Assembly: GCF_017912535.1 (NCBI RefSeq)
Contig: NZ_JAERQK010000003.1
Location: 372,001-436,000, forward strand
Origin: Motiliproteus sediminis
Lineage (GTDB): Bacteria; Pseudomonadota; Gammaproteobacteria; Pseudomonadales; Balneatricaceae
Length of the DNA stretch: 64,000 bases
Direction of reading: 5' to 3'
Within the stretch, counting starts at the first letter, position 1. Each line of letters begins with the position of its first letter. Shown here piece by piece: positions 49,072-57,920 of the stretch. The notes below the pieces were generated by a model, which worked only from the letters and a program-made list of their open reading frames with translations, had not been told where the DNA came from and ran no database searches. The translations under genes were made by a program, and so were the position numbers.

Positions 49072-50295
49072 ATGGAAATTATACTTGGTGTAATCATGTT
49101 CACGGTCGTGGTACTGGCCCTTGTAGCGGTGATCCTGTTCGCCCGCTCCAAGATGGTCAATTCCGGCGACGTGACCATTGAAATTAACGGAGATCCCGAA
49201 AAAACCATCAAGGCACCGGCTGGCGGCAAGCTGCTCGGTACCCTGGCGGGCCAGGGTATCTTCCTCTCCTCCGCCTGTGGCGGTGGTGGTACCTGCGCGC
49301 AGTGCAAGTGTGTTGTCGAAGAGGGTGGTGGTGAAATGCTGCCCACTGAAGAGGGCCACTTCACCAAAGGTCAGCGCCGCGAAGGCTGGCGCCTGAGCTG
49401 TCAGGTGGCGGTCAAGCAGGACATGAAGATCGAAGTTGAAGACGACGTCTTCGGCGTCAAGAAGTGGGAGTGTACCGTTGAGTCCAACCCCAACGTGGCT
49501 ACCTTCATCAAGGAGCTGACCCTGCGTCTGCCCGAAGGTGAGAACGTGGACTTCCGCGCCGGTGGTTATGTGCAGTTGGAATGCCCGCCGCACGTGGCAG
49601 CCTACAAAGACTTCGACATCGATCCCGAATATCACCCCGATTGGGACAAGTTCGACATCTGGCGCTACGTCTCCAAGGTTGACGAAACCGTCATCCGCGC
49701 GTACTCCATGGCCAACTACCCCGAAGAGAAGGGTGTGGTGAAGTTCAACATCCGTGTTGCTACTCCGCCTCCGGGTCGTGACGACCTGCCCCCCGGGCAG
49801 ATGTCTTCCTACGTCTTCAGCCTCAAGCCGGGCGACAAGGTTACCGTATACGGTCCCTTTGGTGAGTTCTTCGCCAAGGATACCGATGCGGAGATGGTGT
49901 TTGTCGGCGGTGGTGCCGGCATGGCGCCGATGCGCTCGCACATCTTTGACCAGCTCAAGCGTTTGAAGTCGACTCGCAAGATGTCCTACTGGTACGGTGC
50001 GCGCTCCATGCGCGAAGCGTTCTACATGGAAGAGTTCGACCAGCTGCAGGAAGAGAACGACAACTTCGAGTGGCACCTGGCCCTGTCTGATCCGCTGCCG
50101 GAAGACAACTGGGACGGCTACACCGGCTTTATCCACAACGTGCTGTACGAAAACTATCTGAAGGACCACGAAGCGCCTGAAGATTGCGAGTTCTACATGT
50201 GTGGACCGCCGATGATGACCTCTGCGGTTATCAAGATGCTGGAAGATCTGGGCGTTGAGCCCGAGAACATCCTGCTTGATGACTTTGGTGGTTAA
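49072..50295 (+). CDS. nqrF: Na+-NQR subunit F (NADH dehydrogenase, FAD and [2Fe-2S])
   Basis: A 407-residue electron-entry subunit. One N-terminal membrane helix ([19 protein letters not shown]) is followed by a ferredoxin domain ([14 protein letters not shown], then the distal Cys in WRLSCQVAV), an FAD domain ([11 protein letters not shown]) and an NADH domain ([28 protein letters not shown]). It oxidises NADH in the cytoplasm and passes electrons to the membrane flavins. Last structural gene of the complex. Confidence 0.97.
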   Translation: MEIILGVIMFTVVVLALVAVILFARSKMVNSGDVTIEINGDPEKTIKAPAGGKLLGTLAGQGIFLSSACGGGGTCAQCKCVVEEGGGEMLPTEEGHFTKGQRREGWRLSCQVAVKQDMKIEVEDDVFGVKKWECTVESNPNVATFIKELTLRLPEGENVDFRAGGYVQLECPPHVAAYKDFDIDPEYHPDWDKFDIWRYVSKVDETVIRAYSMANYPEEKGVVKFNIRVATPPPGRDDLPPGQMSSYVFSLKPGDKVTVYGPFGEFFAKDTDAEMVFVGGGAGMAPMRSHIFDQLKRLKSTRKMSYWYGARSMREAFYMEEFDQLQEENDNFEWHLALSDPLPEDNWDGYTGFIHNVLYENYLKDHEAPEDCEFYMCGPPMMTSAVIKMLEDLGVEPENILLDDFGG

Positions 50296-50301
50296 TCGCC
50301 C

Positions 50302-51342
50302 TTGAGCGTGACGCATCACCTGAACCGCCTTGCCCGGCTGTTGGCTTTTGTTGCCGCAGCCTGGGCCTTGGCGGGATGCATGAACGGCGAGCCTGAGCTC
50401 GCCGTTCACACGTTATCCGGTACCACCATGGGTACCACCTATTCGGTCAAAGTGGTTGCGTCACAGGATCTGGATCTGCGCGCGACACGCCAGCAAGTGC
50501 AGGCGGTGCTGGACCGAATCAATCAACGAATGTCCACCTATCGGGATGACTCCGAACTCAGCCGCTTTAACCGGGCGGAAGCAAACCAGTGGTTTGCGGT
50601 GAGTGACGAGACTGCCAGGGTGGTCGCTTTGGGGCTCACCATCAGTGAACAGACCCAAGGTGCTTTTGATATGACCGTTGGCCCGTTGGTCAACCTGTGG
50701 GGATTTGGCCCCAACGGGGTCATATCTAAAGCTCCTTCACAACAACAGATCGATGAGCTGCGCGGTCGGATCGGTTACCAGTCCATTAGCGTGCGATCGG
50801 AGCCTCCGGCGCTGCTAAAGACGGCAGATCAGTATCTCGACCTGTCTGCCATCGCCAAGGGCTATGCCGTCGATGCGGTGGCGGATTTGCTGGCGCCGGA
50901 ATTTTCAGCCTACCTTGTCGAGGTAGGCGGGGAGCTGCGGGCTCATGGTATCAAACCCGATGGCCAGCCCTGGCGGATCGCGGTGGAAAGTCCGCTGGCG
51001 GGCACTCGTGGTGATGTGCAGGAGGTGATTCGGGCAAGCGAAACCGCTATCGCCACCTCCGGTGACTACCGCAACTATTTTGAGCAGGACGGGGTGCGTT
51101 ATTCGCATACCATCGATCCGGCTACCGCAAAGCCGATCACCCATCGGTTGGCATCGGTGACGGTGTTGGATCCCTCCTGTGCCCGCGCAGACGCGCTGGC
51201 AACTGCCATGATGGTGCTGGGGGATGAGCGTGGCCGCCGATTGGCTGAGGCTATGGACCTTGCGGTGCTGTTTATCGTCAAAACCGATGAAGGTTTTGCT
51301 GAATACGCAACGGAAGCGTTTAAACCGTTTCTGATTCAATGA
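50302..51342 (+). CDS. apbE: FAD:protein FMN transferase ApbE (lipoprotein)
   Basis: A 346-residue flavin transferase that attaches FMN to the threonines of NqrB and NqrC. The signal peptide ends in a lipobox (AWALAGCMNGEPE). Motifs: LSGTTMGTTYSVKV, YLDLSAIAKGYAVDAVADLL, VEVGGELRAHG, and YSHTIDPATAKPI with the metal-binding region, then ADALATAMMVLG. The start is read as TTG at 50302; GTG at 50308 is equally possible and neither has a strong ribosome site. Position between nqrF and nqrM fits its job. Confidence 0.94.
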   Translation: MSVTHHLNRLARLLAFVAAAWALAGCMNGEPELAVHTLSGTTMGTTYSVKVVASQDLDLRATRQQVQAVLDRINQRMSTYRDDSELSRFNRAEANQWFAVSDETARVVALGLTISEQTQGAFDMTVGPLVNLWGFGPNGVISKAPSQQQIDELRGRIGYQSISVRSEPPALLKTADQYLDLSAIAKGYAVDAVADLLAPEFSAYLVEVGGELRAHGIKPDGQPWRIAVESPLAGTRGDVQEVIRASETAIATSGDYRNYFEQDGVRYSHTIDPATAKPITHRLASVTVLDPSCARADALATAMMVLGDERGRRLAEAMDLAVLFIVKTDEGFAEYATEAFKPFLIQ

Positions 51343-51350
51343 GGTGACCT

Positions 51351-51596
51351 ATGGAAACCCTGATTATTACCTTTGTCGTGATGCTGCTGGTTATTGCGGC
51401 GACCTCCGTGGGCGTGATGTTCGGGCGCTCGCCCATTAAAGGCTCCTGCGGCGGCGTGGGCGCAGCGTTGGGCGAAAAGGATTACACCTGCCCCATCTGC
51501 GGTGACGATCCCAATAAGTGTGAGAAAGAACAAGAGGCTCAGCAGGCCAAACAGGCGGACGACACGGACCTGGCCTACGAGCTGCCTAAAAAGTAA
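51351..51596 (+). CDS. nqrM: Na+-NQR maturation protein NqrM
   Basis: An 81-residue protein with one N-terminal membrane helix (LIITFVVMLLVIAATSVGVM) and conserved cysteines (GSCGGVGAALG, CPICGDDPNKC). NqrM is needed to deliver iron to the NqrD/NqrE [2Fe-2S] centre in Vibrio. It starts 8 nt after apbE with GAGGTGACC before the ATG, which completes the full nqrABCDEF-apbE-nqrM set. Confidence 0.94.
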   Translation: METLIITFVVMLLVIAATSVGVMFGRSPIKGSCGGVGAALGEKDYTCPICGDDPNKCEKEQEAQQAKQADDTDLAYELPKK

Positions 51597-51680
51597 ACCA
51601 AACCAATTTGAGTGGGCGGGTGCTGGCCATAGGCACCGATAAGATCCACCTGTGCTAGTTGAGTGTGATAGGGGAGTTTC

Positions 51681-53081
51681 ATGGCGGTTTATGATTATGA
51701 CGTGGTCGTGATCGGGTCGGGCCCGGCGGGCGAAGGTGCGGCGATGAACGCCGCCAAAAAGGGGCGCCGGGTTGCCGTAGTCGAGATGCGTGATCAGGTG
51801 GGTGGCAACTGCACTCACGTCGGCACGGTGCCGTCCAAGGCGCTGCGTCATTCGGTCAAGCAGATCATGGAGTTCAATACCAATCCGCTGTTTCGGGATA
51901 TCGGCGGGCCGATGTGGTTCTCGTTCCCAAAGGTCTTGAAGCGGGCTGAAAAGGTTATCGCCAATCAGGTGATGCTGCGTACCGGGTTTTATGCCCGCAA
52001 CCGTGTTGATGTGTATTTTGGTACGGCGCGTTTTATCGATGAGCATTCCGTTCTGGTCGAACACGCCAACCGCGACAACGACACCCTGCGGGCCAAGAAT
52101 ATTGTCATTGCCACCGGATCGCGCCCCTATACCCCGGCGGATATCGACTTCGCCCACGAGCGGATCTACAACTCCGATACCATTCTTAAGCTGGAACACA
52201 CCCCGCGTACCCTGATCGTATACGGTGCCGGCGTGATCGGTTGTGAGTACGCATCCATTTTTGCCGGCCTCGGGGTCAAGGTCGACCTGATCGACAACCG
52301 GGACCGGCTGCTCTCATTCATGGACGACGAGATCTCCGATGCGTTGAGCTATCACCTGCGCAATAACGGCTGCACCATCCGCCACAACGAGGAGTACGAA
52401 TCCGTGGAGGGTGACGACCACGGCGTGGTGCTGACGCTCAAATCGGGCAAGAAGATCCGGTCTGACGCTTTCTTGTGGTGTAACGGACGTACCGGCAACA
52501 CTGATGGGCTGGGGCTGGAGAATATCGGCCTCAAGGGTGACGGCCGAGGCCAGCTGAAGGTGGACGATCACTATCGCACCGAGGTAGAAGGGGTCTACGC
52601 CGTGGGTGACGTGATTGGCTGGCCCAGTCTGGCGTCGGCGGCCATTGATCAGGGCCGGGCGGCAGCTTCCGATATGTTGCAGGCTGACGACTTCCGTTAT
52701 ATCAACGAGGTGCCCACCGGTATCTATACCATTCCGGAGATCAGCTCTATCGGCAAGACCGAGATGGAACTGACCGCGGCTAAAGTACCTTACGAAGTCG
52801 GTCAGGCGTTCTTCAAAGATCTGGCCCGCGCGCAGATCTATGGTGAGCCGGTGGGGATGCTGAAGATTCTGTTCCACCGCGAAACGCTGGAGATTCTGGG
52901 TATTCACTGTTTTGGCGACCGGGCCTCGGAGATCATCCACATCGGTCAGGCGATCATGAACCAGAAGGGCGAGGCCAACACCATCGCCTACTTCGTCAAC
53001 AACACCTTCAACTATCCCACCATGGCGGAAGCCTTCCGGGTGGCCGCGATTGCCGGCCTTAACCGCATCGCCAATATCTGA
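51681..53081 (+). CDS. sthA: Soluble pyridine nucleotide transhydrogenase SthA
   Basis: A 466-residue flavoprotein that mainly reoxidises NADPH with NAD+. The FAD site is [21 protein letters not shown]. The region [17 protein letters not shown] has threonine in place of the second redox cysteine of lipoamide dehydrogenases, which is typical of SthA. NAD binding is at [21 protein letters not shown], and the C-terminal interface is [19 protein letters not shown]. It lies 84 nt after nqrM; a strong hairpin follows the stop. Confidence 0.96.
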   Translation: MAVYDYDVVVIGSGPAGEGAAMNAAKKGRRVAVVEMRDQVGGNCTHVGTVPSKALRHSVKQIMEFNTNPLFRDIGGPMWFSFPKVLKRAEKVIANQVMLRTGFYARNRVDVYFGTARFIDEHSVLVEHANRDNDTLRAKNIVIATGSRPYTPADIDFAHERIYNSDTILKLEHTPRTLIVYGAGVIGCEYASIFAGLGVKVDLIDNRDRLLSFMDDEISDALSYHLRNNGCTIRHNEEYESVEGDDHGVVLTLKSGKKIRSDAFLWCNGRTGNTDGLGLENIGLKGDGRGQLKVDDHYRTEVEGVYAVGDVIGWPSLASAAIDQGRAAASDMLQADDFRYINEVPTGIYTIPEISSIGKTEMELTAAKVPYEVGQAFFKDLARAQIYGEPVGMLKILFHRETLEILGIHCFGDRASEIIHIGQAIMNQKGEANTIAYFVNNTFNYPTMAEAFRVAAIAGLNRIANI

Positions 53082-53088
53082 GTTGACC

Positions 53089-53108
53089 GGCGGGCGTTCG
53101 CGCCCGCC
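53089..53108 (+). terminator. GC-rich hairpin with TTCG loop after sthA
   Basis: A perfect 8-bp stem (GGCGGGCG at 53089-53096, CGCCCGCC at 53101-53108) closes a TTCG tetraloop 7 nt after the sthA stop. A pyrimidine-rich but not pure T tail follows (CTCACTCTTTC), so termination is probably partial. It may also shield the sthA mRNA end. Confidence 0.55.
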
Positions 53109-53136
53109 TCACTCTTTCAACGGTAACCGTGAGTCG

Positions 53137-53475
53137 ATGAAAACCCGTTGGATACTGAAGACCAATGCCAAGAGCGAGAAGAACGCGCAGGTGCTGCTGA
53201 ATCAGCTCTGTCGTGAACTGGCGGTGGTGCCGTCGGGGGTGGAATTCACCGGTGATCACTATTGCGGTCATGAGATCCGGTTCGTGCTTGATGAAAGCGG
53301 GCTTGGCAGTCGGGCGGAGGCGTTTTACAGCCTGCTGGCGCAAGCTGAGCGCCTTGGCAACAGCTGGGTGCTGGGGCGGGTGAGAGCGCCTGCGTGCGGC
53401 TGGACGACCCGCAGTCGGCTGGCGGGCATTCGGCGGATTGAGTGGCTCGAACTGGACGACAGGGCGGCCGGATAA
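53137..53475 (+). CDS. Hypothetical protein downstream of sthA
   Basis: A protein of about 112 residues that I do not recognise. It starts MKTRWILKTNAKSEKNAQVL and has mixed alpha/beta character with no membrane helix, signal peptide or metal motif; a conserved-looking CGHEIRFVLDESG segment lies mid-protein and the end is IRRIEWLELDD. The codon use resembles neighbouring genes. The ATG at 53137 was chosen because the frame further upstream runs through the sthA end and the terminator hairpin. It ends 22 nt before the convergent cytochrome gene. Confidence 0.6.
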   Translation: MKTRWILKTNAKSEKNAQVLLNQLCRELAVVPSGVEFTGDHYCGHEIRFVLDESGLGSRAEAFYSLLAQAERLGNSWVLGRVRAPACGWTTRSRLAGIRRIEWLELDDRAAG

Positions 53476-53496
53476 GCCGCCACGGGTTTCGCCTTG

Positions 53497-53949
53497 TCAG
53501 TATTGCTGGGGATAAGAGCCGGTCTTATAGGTTTCGTGGCACTTTACACATTGATTCATCAGTTTGCTCAGACGCCTGAGCAACTGGTTCGGTGTTTCAC
53601 CCTCTTTGGCGGCATCGGCCATCTCTTCAAACTCCTCATGTAGCCGGGTTGCCAGCGAACGGAAGCGCGGGACCAGCGGATCGTTGGCGATCGGCTTTAC
53701 CTCGTAGATGGCGATGGTCCCCAGTTCGCGAGCAGCTTTTTCTACTGCGGCATTGTCCTCACGCGAGAGGGCCGTGGTAATTTTACGGATTCCGTGGAGA
53801 TAGCGGCGCATATCCTCCAGCATCATCGCCTGTTCTTTCGGGCGGAGCACGATGCTGTGACGACCATCCTGCTCGGCGACAGCCGGTAGGGTAACGGCAC
53901 TGAGAACCGCGGCCGCGGTGACGGTGCTGAGAAGCTTGGTTAAGTACAT
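53497..53949 (-). CDS. Periplasmic c-type cytochrome (cytochrome c'/c556-like)
   Basis: A 150-residue protein with a signal peptide (VTAAAVLSAVTLPAVA) and a single C-terminal haem-binding motif CVKCH. The four-helix pattern before it (MMLEDMRRYLHGIRKITTAL; VEKAARELG; RFRSLATRLHEEFEEMADAA) resembles cytochrome c'/c556, in which the CxxCH also lies near the end. Electron partner unknown. A 19-bp palindrome lies just upstream of the start. It is separate from the ABC operon, which is transcribed the other way. Confidence 0.8.
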   Translation of the reverse strand: MYLTKLLSTVTAAAVLSAVTLPAVAEQDGRHSIVLRPKEQAMMLEDMRRYLHGIRKITTALSREDNAAVEKAARELGTIAIYEVKPIANDPLVPRFRSLATRLHEEFEEMADAAKEGETPNQLLRRLSKLMNQCVKCHETYKTGSYPQQY

Positions 53950-53969
53950 GCTTTGGCGACTCTTTTAGT

Positions 53970-53988
53970 TGTTATTCTGCGAATAACA
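53970..53988. promoter_or_regulatory. 19-bp palindrome upstream of the cytochrome gene (operator candidate)
   Basis: TGTTATTCTGCGAATAACA is a perfect 8-3-8 inverted repeat, centred 30 nt upstream of the cytochrome ATG and about 370 nt upstream of the divergent ABC operon. The half-sites TGTTAT/ATAACA equal those of gammaproteobacterial Zur boxes, but the spacer is 7 rather than 3 nt, so Zur binding is not claimed. Confidence 0.5.
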
Positions 53989-54351
53989 GGGAGGCTAGCA
54001 CAGAACCGCCATTGGATTTAAGGCTGAGCGTCATATAGGGCCGCTTTCGGTCAATTGATGCGATCTCCCGCTATCAATGACCACCCGGTCGTCGGCGGTC
54101 ACTGGTGGCATCGTAGCGGCCTGTTAGCCGTTGCTGATATTCGTTGGCAGGTATACAAGTGAAAACCACGAAAGCTGACTTTTCAGCGAGCGCGCCTTGG
54201 CGACTCCTGATGCGACAAAACAGACATATATAGATCAGCTGCTCACAGGTCTACCCGCTGTTAAGATAGCCCCCTCCGGGAACTTGTCTGACCCAATAAG
54301 CCCTAAGAAAACTGTTCGTAGCACAAGTCACTGAATTAGTCGGGAGCAACG
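53989..54351. other. Intergenic region before the ABC operon
   Basis: About 360 nt without a convincing gene on either strand, and lower in G+C than the flanking blocks. A possible + strand promoter is TTGGAT (54012-54017) with TATAGG (54034-54039), 16 nt apart, which would give a leader of about 300 nt. A short stem (ATTGAT/ATCAAT, around 54055-54080) lies in that leader. Just before the GTG start is the ribosome site GGGAG (54342-54346). Confidence 0.4.
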
Positions 54352-55080
54352 GTGGTCGCACCAGTAATACAGGTTGAAAGTCTCACTTATCAGTGGGCAA
54401 ACGATTCTGGTTTTGGTCTTCAGGTTGAGCAGCTCGACTTGGTGTCGAATGAGTGCCTGTTCATTCATGGCCCCAGTGGCAGCGGCAAAACAACCCTGTT
54501 GAGTTTGTTGGTCGGCATACTCAGACCACAGCAGGGTCATATCAGATTGCTCGGCCAATCGCTAGGACAGGTAGGTGCAGGTCGGCGGGATCACTTGCGA
54601 GCCGATCATATCGGTATGATCTTCCAGCAGTTCAACCTCATCCCCTACCTGACGCCGGTAGAAAACGTACTGCTCACGTGCCAATTTTCAGCACTACGCA
54701 GGCAGCGTGCGCTTGCCAAATCTTCCAGCGTGGCAGAGGAAGCAGTGCGCTTGCTATCCCATTTGGATATGGCTGATCCCAGATGGCTAAAGCTACCGGT
54801 GCACCAGCTCAGTGTGGGACAACAACAGCGTATAGCCGTTGCGCGGGCCTTGATGGGGTCCCCCGAGCTGGTGGTCGCCGATGAACCAACCTCATCGCTG
54901 GATAGCGAACGCCGAGAGCAATTTATCGACCTGCTATTCAACGAGTGCAAGGCCAGCGGTGCGGCTTTGCTGTTTGTCAGCCACGACGCCCAGCTGGCAG
55001 ACCTGTTTGATCGGCAGATGACCCTGCAGTATCAAGACAGTGCGCGTGTCGCACTCACTGAGCAGGGGCCAGCCTTATGA
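54352..55080 (+). CDS. ABC transporter ATP-binding protein (LolD/MacB type)
   Basis: A 242-residue ATPase. Walker A HGPSGSGKTTLL, Q-loop IFQQFNLIPYLTPVENVLL, signature LSVGQQQRIAVARAL, Walker B LVVADEPTSSLDSE and the H-loop in LLFVSHDAQ are all intact. LolD/MacB-type enzymes work with FtsX-fold permeases as mechanotransducers rather than classical importers. The start is GTG behind GGGAG. It overlaps the permease gene by 4 nt. ATPase, permease and DUF3299 protein together recall zinc-limitation operons of Pseudomonas and Vibrio. Confidence 0.9.
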   Translation: MVAPVIQVESLTYQWANDSGFGLQVEQLDLVSNECLFIHGPSGSGKTTLLSLLVGILRPQQGHIRLLGQSLGQVGAGRRDHLRADHIGMIFQQFNLIPYLTPVENVLLTCQFSALRRQRALAKSSSVAEEAVRLLSHLDMADPRWLKLPVHQLSVGQQQRIAVARALMGSPELVVADEPTSSLDSERREQFIDLLFNECKASGAALLFVSHDAQLADLFDRQMTLQYQDSARVALTEQGPAL

Positions 55081-56474
55081 TCACTAACCTAGCCTGGAAG
55101 AGCTTTCGTAACCGGAAGTTGACACTGAGCCTGGCGGTTGCGTCGTTAGCCCTGAGTATCGCGCTGCTATTGGCGATAGATACCTTGCGTACACAGGCCC
55201 GGCAGAGCTTTATTAATTCGCTATCAGGCACAGATCTGATCGTCGGCGCTCGAACCAGCTCCATCAATTTATTGCTATCCAGCGTGTTTCAGGTTGGCGC
55301 TATCAGCACAGGTGTTGAGTGGAGTAGCTACCAGCAGATCAGCAGCGACCCCAGAGTCCGCTGGAGTATCCCGATCTCGCTGGGTGACAGTCATCGTGGG
55401 CTTCCGGTCATCGGCACAACCGATAGCTTTTTCGAGCATTTTAAGTATGGCGACCAGCAACCCCTGCAATTGCAACGAGGGGACTGGTTTCAGAAAGAAC
55501 ATCAGGTCGTCATCGGTGCCGAAGTCGCACGCCGTTACGGCTATCGCTTGGGGCAGGAGCTGATCTTGTCACATGGCAGCGGCGAGAGCTTTCTACACCA
55601 TGATCGTCATGCGCAAACCCTGAGTGGCATCCTGGCACCCACGGGTACCGCGTTTGATCGGACATTGTTCGTTAGCTTAAATGCCATCGACGAAATACAC
55701 CAAAGACAGGACAACGCGGCGCATGGACATGACCCCCTGGCGCGCAGAAGCGCCAGAACCCCCGAGCCACGAACCGCATTACATAGCCACGATCAAGATG
55801 CCCACCCGGGCCATCATTCTGAGCATGACGAGCATGACGAGCATGACGAGCATGGCGAGCATGACGCCCCTGGCATGGTGGCTACACCCGCATCCGACGA
55901 CCTTCACTCTGCGCATGATAACCGCCAGATAAGCGGCTTTTATCTCGGTTTAAAACAACGTAACCAGGCATTGGCCATGCAGCACATGATTAACACCAGC
56001 AAGATTGAGCCGCTTACTGCGGTGATGCCGGGTGTGGCGCTGCTGGAACTGTGGCATCTCGTATCGGTCGCAGAAAACGCACTGTTATTGGTGTCGGCGC
56101 TGGTCCTGCTCGTCAGTCTGGTGGGGATGCTGATCATTTTGCTGAACAGCCTGCAGCAACGCCGTCGTGAAATGTCGATGCTGCGAGCGATTGGAGCACG
56201 GCCTTACCATATTGTTACATTGATCCTCGGTGAGGCACTGGTGATTCTGTTACTGGGTCTGCTGCTTGGGTTAGGGCTCCTGTACGGATCGATTGCGCTG
56301 GCCCAGCCCTGGCTACTCAGCCAGTGGGGAATTGATCTGCACTTTCAGTGGTTATCTCTGGAGCAGATTTATTGGTTAGCCGGTATTGTGGTGGCTGGCC
56401 TTGTCATTAGTCTGATCCCCGCAGTACATATCTACTACTACACGCTGGCCGATGGCCTTTCAGCCAGACATTAG
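55077..56474 (+). CDS. FtsX-fold ABC permease with histidine-rich loop
   Basis: A 465-residue permease with four membrane helices (one near 16-36, three after ~330), the FtsX/MacB/LolE layout, and a large extracytoplasmic domain between helices 1 and 2. Within that domain, residues ~210-285 are His/Asp/Glu-rich (HGHDP, HSHDQDAHPGHHSEHD, then EHD repeats), suggesting binding of zinc or another divalent metal. The C-terminal block RRREMSMLRAIGARPYHIV is the typical coupling-helix region of the family. It overlaps the ATPase gene upstream and lies 18 nt before the DUF3299 gene. Confidence 0.88.
   Translation: MITNLAWKSFRNRKLTLSLAVASLALSIALLLAIDTLRTQARQSFINSLSGTDLIVGARTSSINLLLSSVFQVGAISTGVEWSSYQQISSDPRVRWSIPISLGDSHRGLPVIGTTDSFFEHFKYGDQQPLQLQRGDWFQKEHQVVIGAEVARRYGYRLGQELILSHGSGESFLHHDRHAQTLSGILAPTGTAFDRTLFVSLNAIDEIHQRQDNAAHGHDPLARRSARTPEPRTALHSHDQDAHPGHHSEHDEHDEHDEHGEHDAPGMVATPASDDLHSAHDNRQISGFYLGLKQRNQALAMQHMINTSKIEPLTAVMPGVALLELWHLVSVAENALLLVSALVLLVSLVGMLIILLNSLQQRRREMSMLRAIGARPYHIVTLILGEALVILLLGLLLGLGLLYGSIALAQPWLLSQWGIDLHFQWLSLEQIYWLAGIVVAGLVISLIPAVHIYYYTLADGLSARH
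55821..55865 (+). repeat. 9-bp tandem repeat coding EHD units in the permease
   Basis: Five tandem copies of GAGCATGAC (55821-55865, the fourth with one change) encode EHD-EHD-EHD-EHG-EHD at residues 249-263. The unit is a multiple of three, so copy-number change by slippage would lengthen or shorten the metal-binding loop without a frameshift. Confidence 0.9.
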
Positions 56475-56492
56475 GGTGATCAAAGGAACACT

Positions 56493-57155
56493 ATGAAACG
56501 CTTGCTAACGATGGCTCTGTTGGGGCTGGTTGCCCAGTTATCGGTTGCTGCTGAGGTACGCCAGATCACCTGGGAAACCCTTACTGCCCACCTGCCGCCC
56601 CCGATGGATAATCCCTTCGACTCACTCAGCGACCTGCAGCTGGATCGCCTGTCGATAATCGCTGATGTGGTAGATAACCAGGCGCAAGGTCTTGAGGTTA
56701 ATCCAGAGCTGATGGAGCAGGCCGAAATTGAGCGAGTAATCCTGACTCAGGAGGGTTTGGACGTCGATCAGCTGTTCAAAACGCGTGAAAAACTGATTGA
56801 GCAGTATATTCGCGAAGGAAAAACAACTAATCCTGAGCTCAACCAGCAACGCATCGAAATGCGCGGATTCTTTCTGCCCCTAGAGTTTACCGGCCAATTG
56901 GTCAGCGAATTCTTACTGGTGCCCTACATAGGAGCCTGCATCCATGAACCGCCGCCACCACCCAATCAGATCGTTTATGCCCGCCTGACATCCCCGGTGC
57001 CGCCGCCAACCCACTTCTACACCATTGTAAAAGTCAGAGGCCTGATGCGCACTGAAGCGGCGAACCCAGAATTAAGCCTGGTTGACGGTGCCAGTCAGAT
57101 AGAAACCGGCTACCAGTTAGTGGTCGATGACCTTGAGTTTGAAGCTTCACAGTAA
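56493..57155 (+). CDS. DUF3299 periplasmic protein
   Basis: A 220-residue exported protein with signal peptide MKRLLTMALLGLVAQLSVAA. The DUF3299 core is visible at RGFFLPLEFTGQLVSEFLLV and YIGACIHEPPPPPNQIVYA, which contains an invariant Cys-Ile-His. The family function is unknown; members recur beside MacB-like ABC genes that are derepressed in zinc starvation, so a role in periplasmic metal handling is a reasonable guess. Last gene of the operon. Confidence 0.85.
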   Translation: MKRLLTMALLGLVAQLSVAAEVRQITWETLTAHLPPPMDNPFDSLSDLQLDRLSIIADVVDNQAQGLEVNPELMEQAEIERVILTQEGLDVDQLFKTREKLIEQYIREGKTTNPELNQQRIEMRGFFLPLEFTGQLVSEFLLVPYIGACIHEPPPPPNQIVYARLTSPVPPPTHFYTIVKVRGLMRTEAANPELSLVDGASQIETGYQLVVDDLEFEASQ

Positions 57156-57403
57156 CGAAGGCTTTAGATCGTGGTTTCTTCGGCACGTAGAGCTTTCATT
57201 GCCTAACACCTCATTTCGGAAAAAAGGTCTCGCTGTCTAGAATTTACAGCCCTTAGGTCGCTAATAATTAGAGAAGTTTAACTGACTACTTTGTTCGCAA
57301 AGCCGACCGATCGATTGCCTGAACGGGCCGGTCCAAACAGCGGGTGTTTCCTGCATCCGACGTTGGCTGCCCGAGTTGTTAGCGGTCGATGACTTAAGGC
57401 CCT
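57156..57403. other. Intergenic region between convergent genes
   Basis: About 250 nt between the DUF3299 gene (+) and ytoQ (-), A/T-richer than its surroundings. No clear terminator with a T-run, no gene, and no repeat were seen; a short CTAATAATTAG palindrome lies near 57259. Confidence 0.4.
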
Positions 57404-57847
57404 CTACTTTTCACGGGCGATATAAGCCAACAGTTCCACCACCTGTTCAGGGCTTTGTGCCCAGGCCATGGCAGCGCCGTCCACCTCTTTCAGCGGGTGA
57501 ACCAGATCACGCTCATGCAGGGTGATGTAGGGCTTGCCTTTTGCCGCAAGCTGGCCGGCATCGAAGGCGGCGTTCCATTGTTTGTACTGACTGCCAAAGC
57601 GGACCACCGCCAGATCACACTGTTCGATCAACGAGATGGTGCGGATAGCGTTGACCTTGGCGGACTTATGATCGCGCCAGAAGTTGTCGCTTTCGGTGCC
57701 CAGGGGGTCACCGGCGGCATCGCTAGCATCATGATCGGTTACTGCCGAGGTGAAGTGAAACGGGAGCTGTCTGGCCTCGCAGCCGGCAATGATCTGCTGG
57801 CGCCAGTCTGTGTGTATTTCGCCGGATAGATAAACAGTCAGTGGCAT
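57404..57847 (-). CDS. ytoQ: YtoQ family protein
   Basis: A protein of about 147 residues. It starts MPLTVYLSGEIHTDWRQQI and carries DHDASDAAGDPLGTESDNFWRDHKSAK in the middle, with VRFGSQYKQWNAAFDAGQLAA and KPYITLHERDLVHPLKEVD later: the YtoQ family, nucleoside 2-deoxyribosyltransferase-like in fold. Biochemical role unproven. The frame is open upstream inside the next gene, but the ATG at 57847 gives the family N-terminus. Confidence 0.85.
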   Translation of the reverse strand: MPLTVYLSGEIHTDWRQQIIAGCEARQLPFHFTSAVTDHDASDAAGDPLGTESDNFWRDHKSAKVNAIRTISLIEQCDLAVVRFGSQYKQWNAAFDAGQLAAKGKPYITLHERDLVHPLKEVDGAAMAWAQSPEQVVELLAYIAREK

Positions 57848-57920
57848 CGTTTTTCCTTCGCAACAGCGCTGGGGCAGGGTAGCGGCCAGTATAAATAAGC
57901 CTGATCGCTGGTGCGACCGG

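Noticed and set aside
49006-50409. A 467-codon open frame antisense to nqrF
   Set aside because: It is a shadow of the GC-rich nqrF frame; the sense protein has all ferredoxin, FAD and NADH motifs.
53970-53988. Calling the palindrome a Zur box
   Set aside because: Half-sites fit but the spacer is 7 nt instead of 3 nt, and it lies 360 nt from the ABC operon; kept only as an operator candidate.
55780-55870. A repeat cluster that could be taken for a short CRISPR or insertion remnant
   Set aside because: Units are 9 bp, contiguous and in frame with the permease; there are no spacers.
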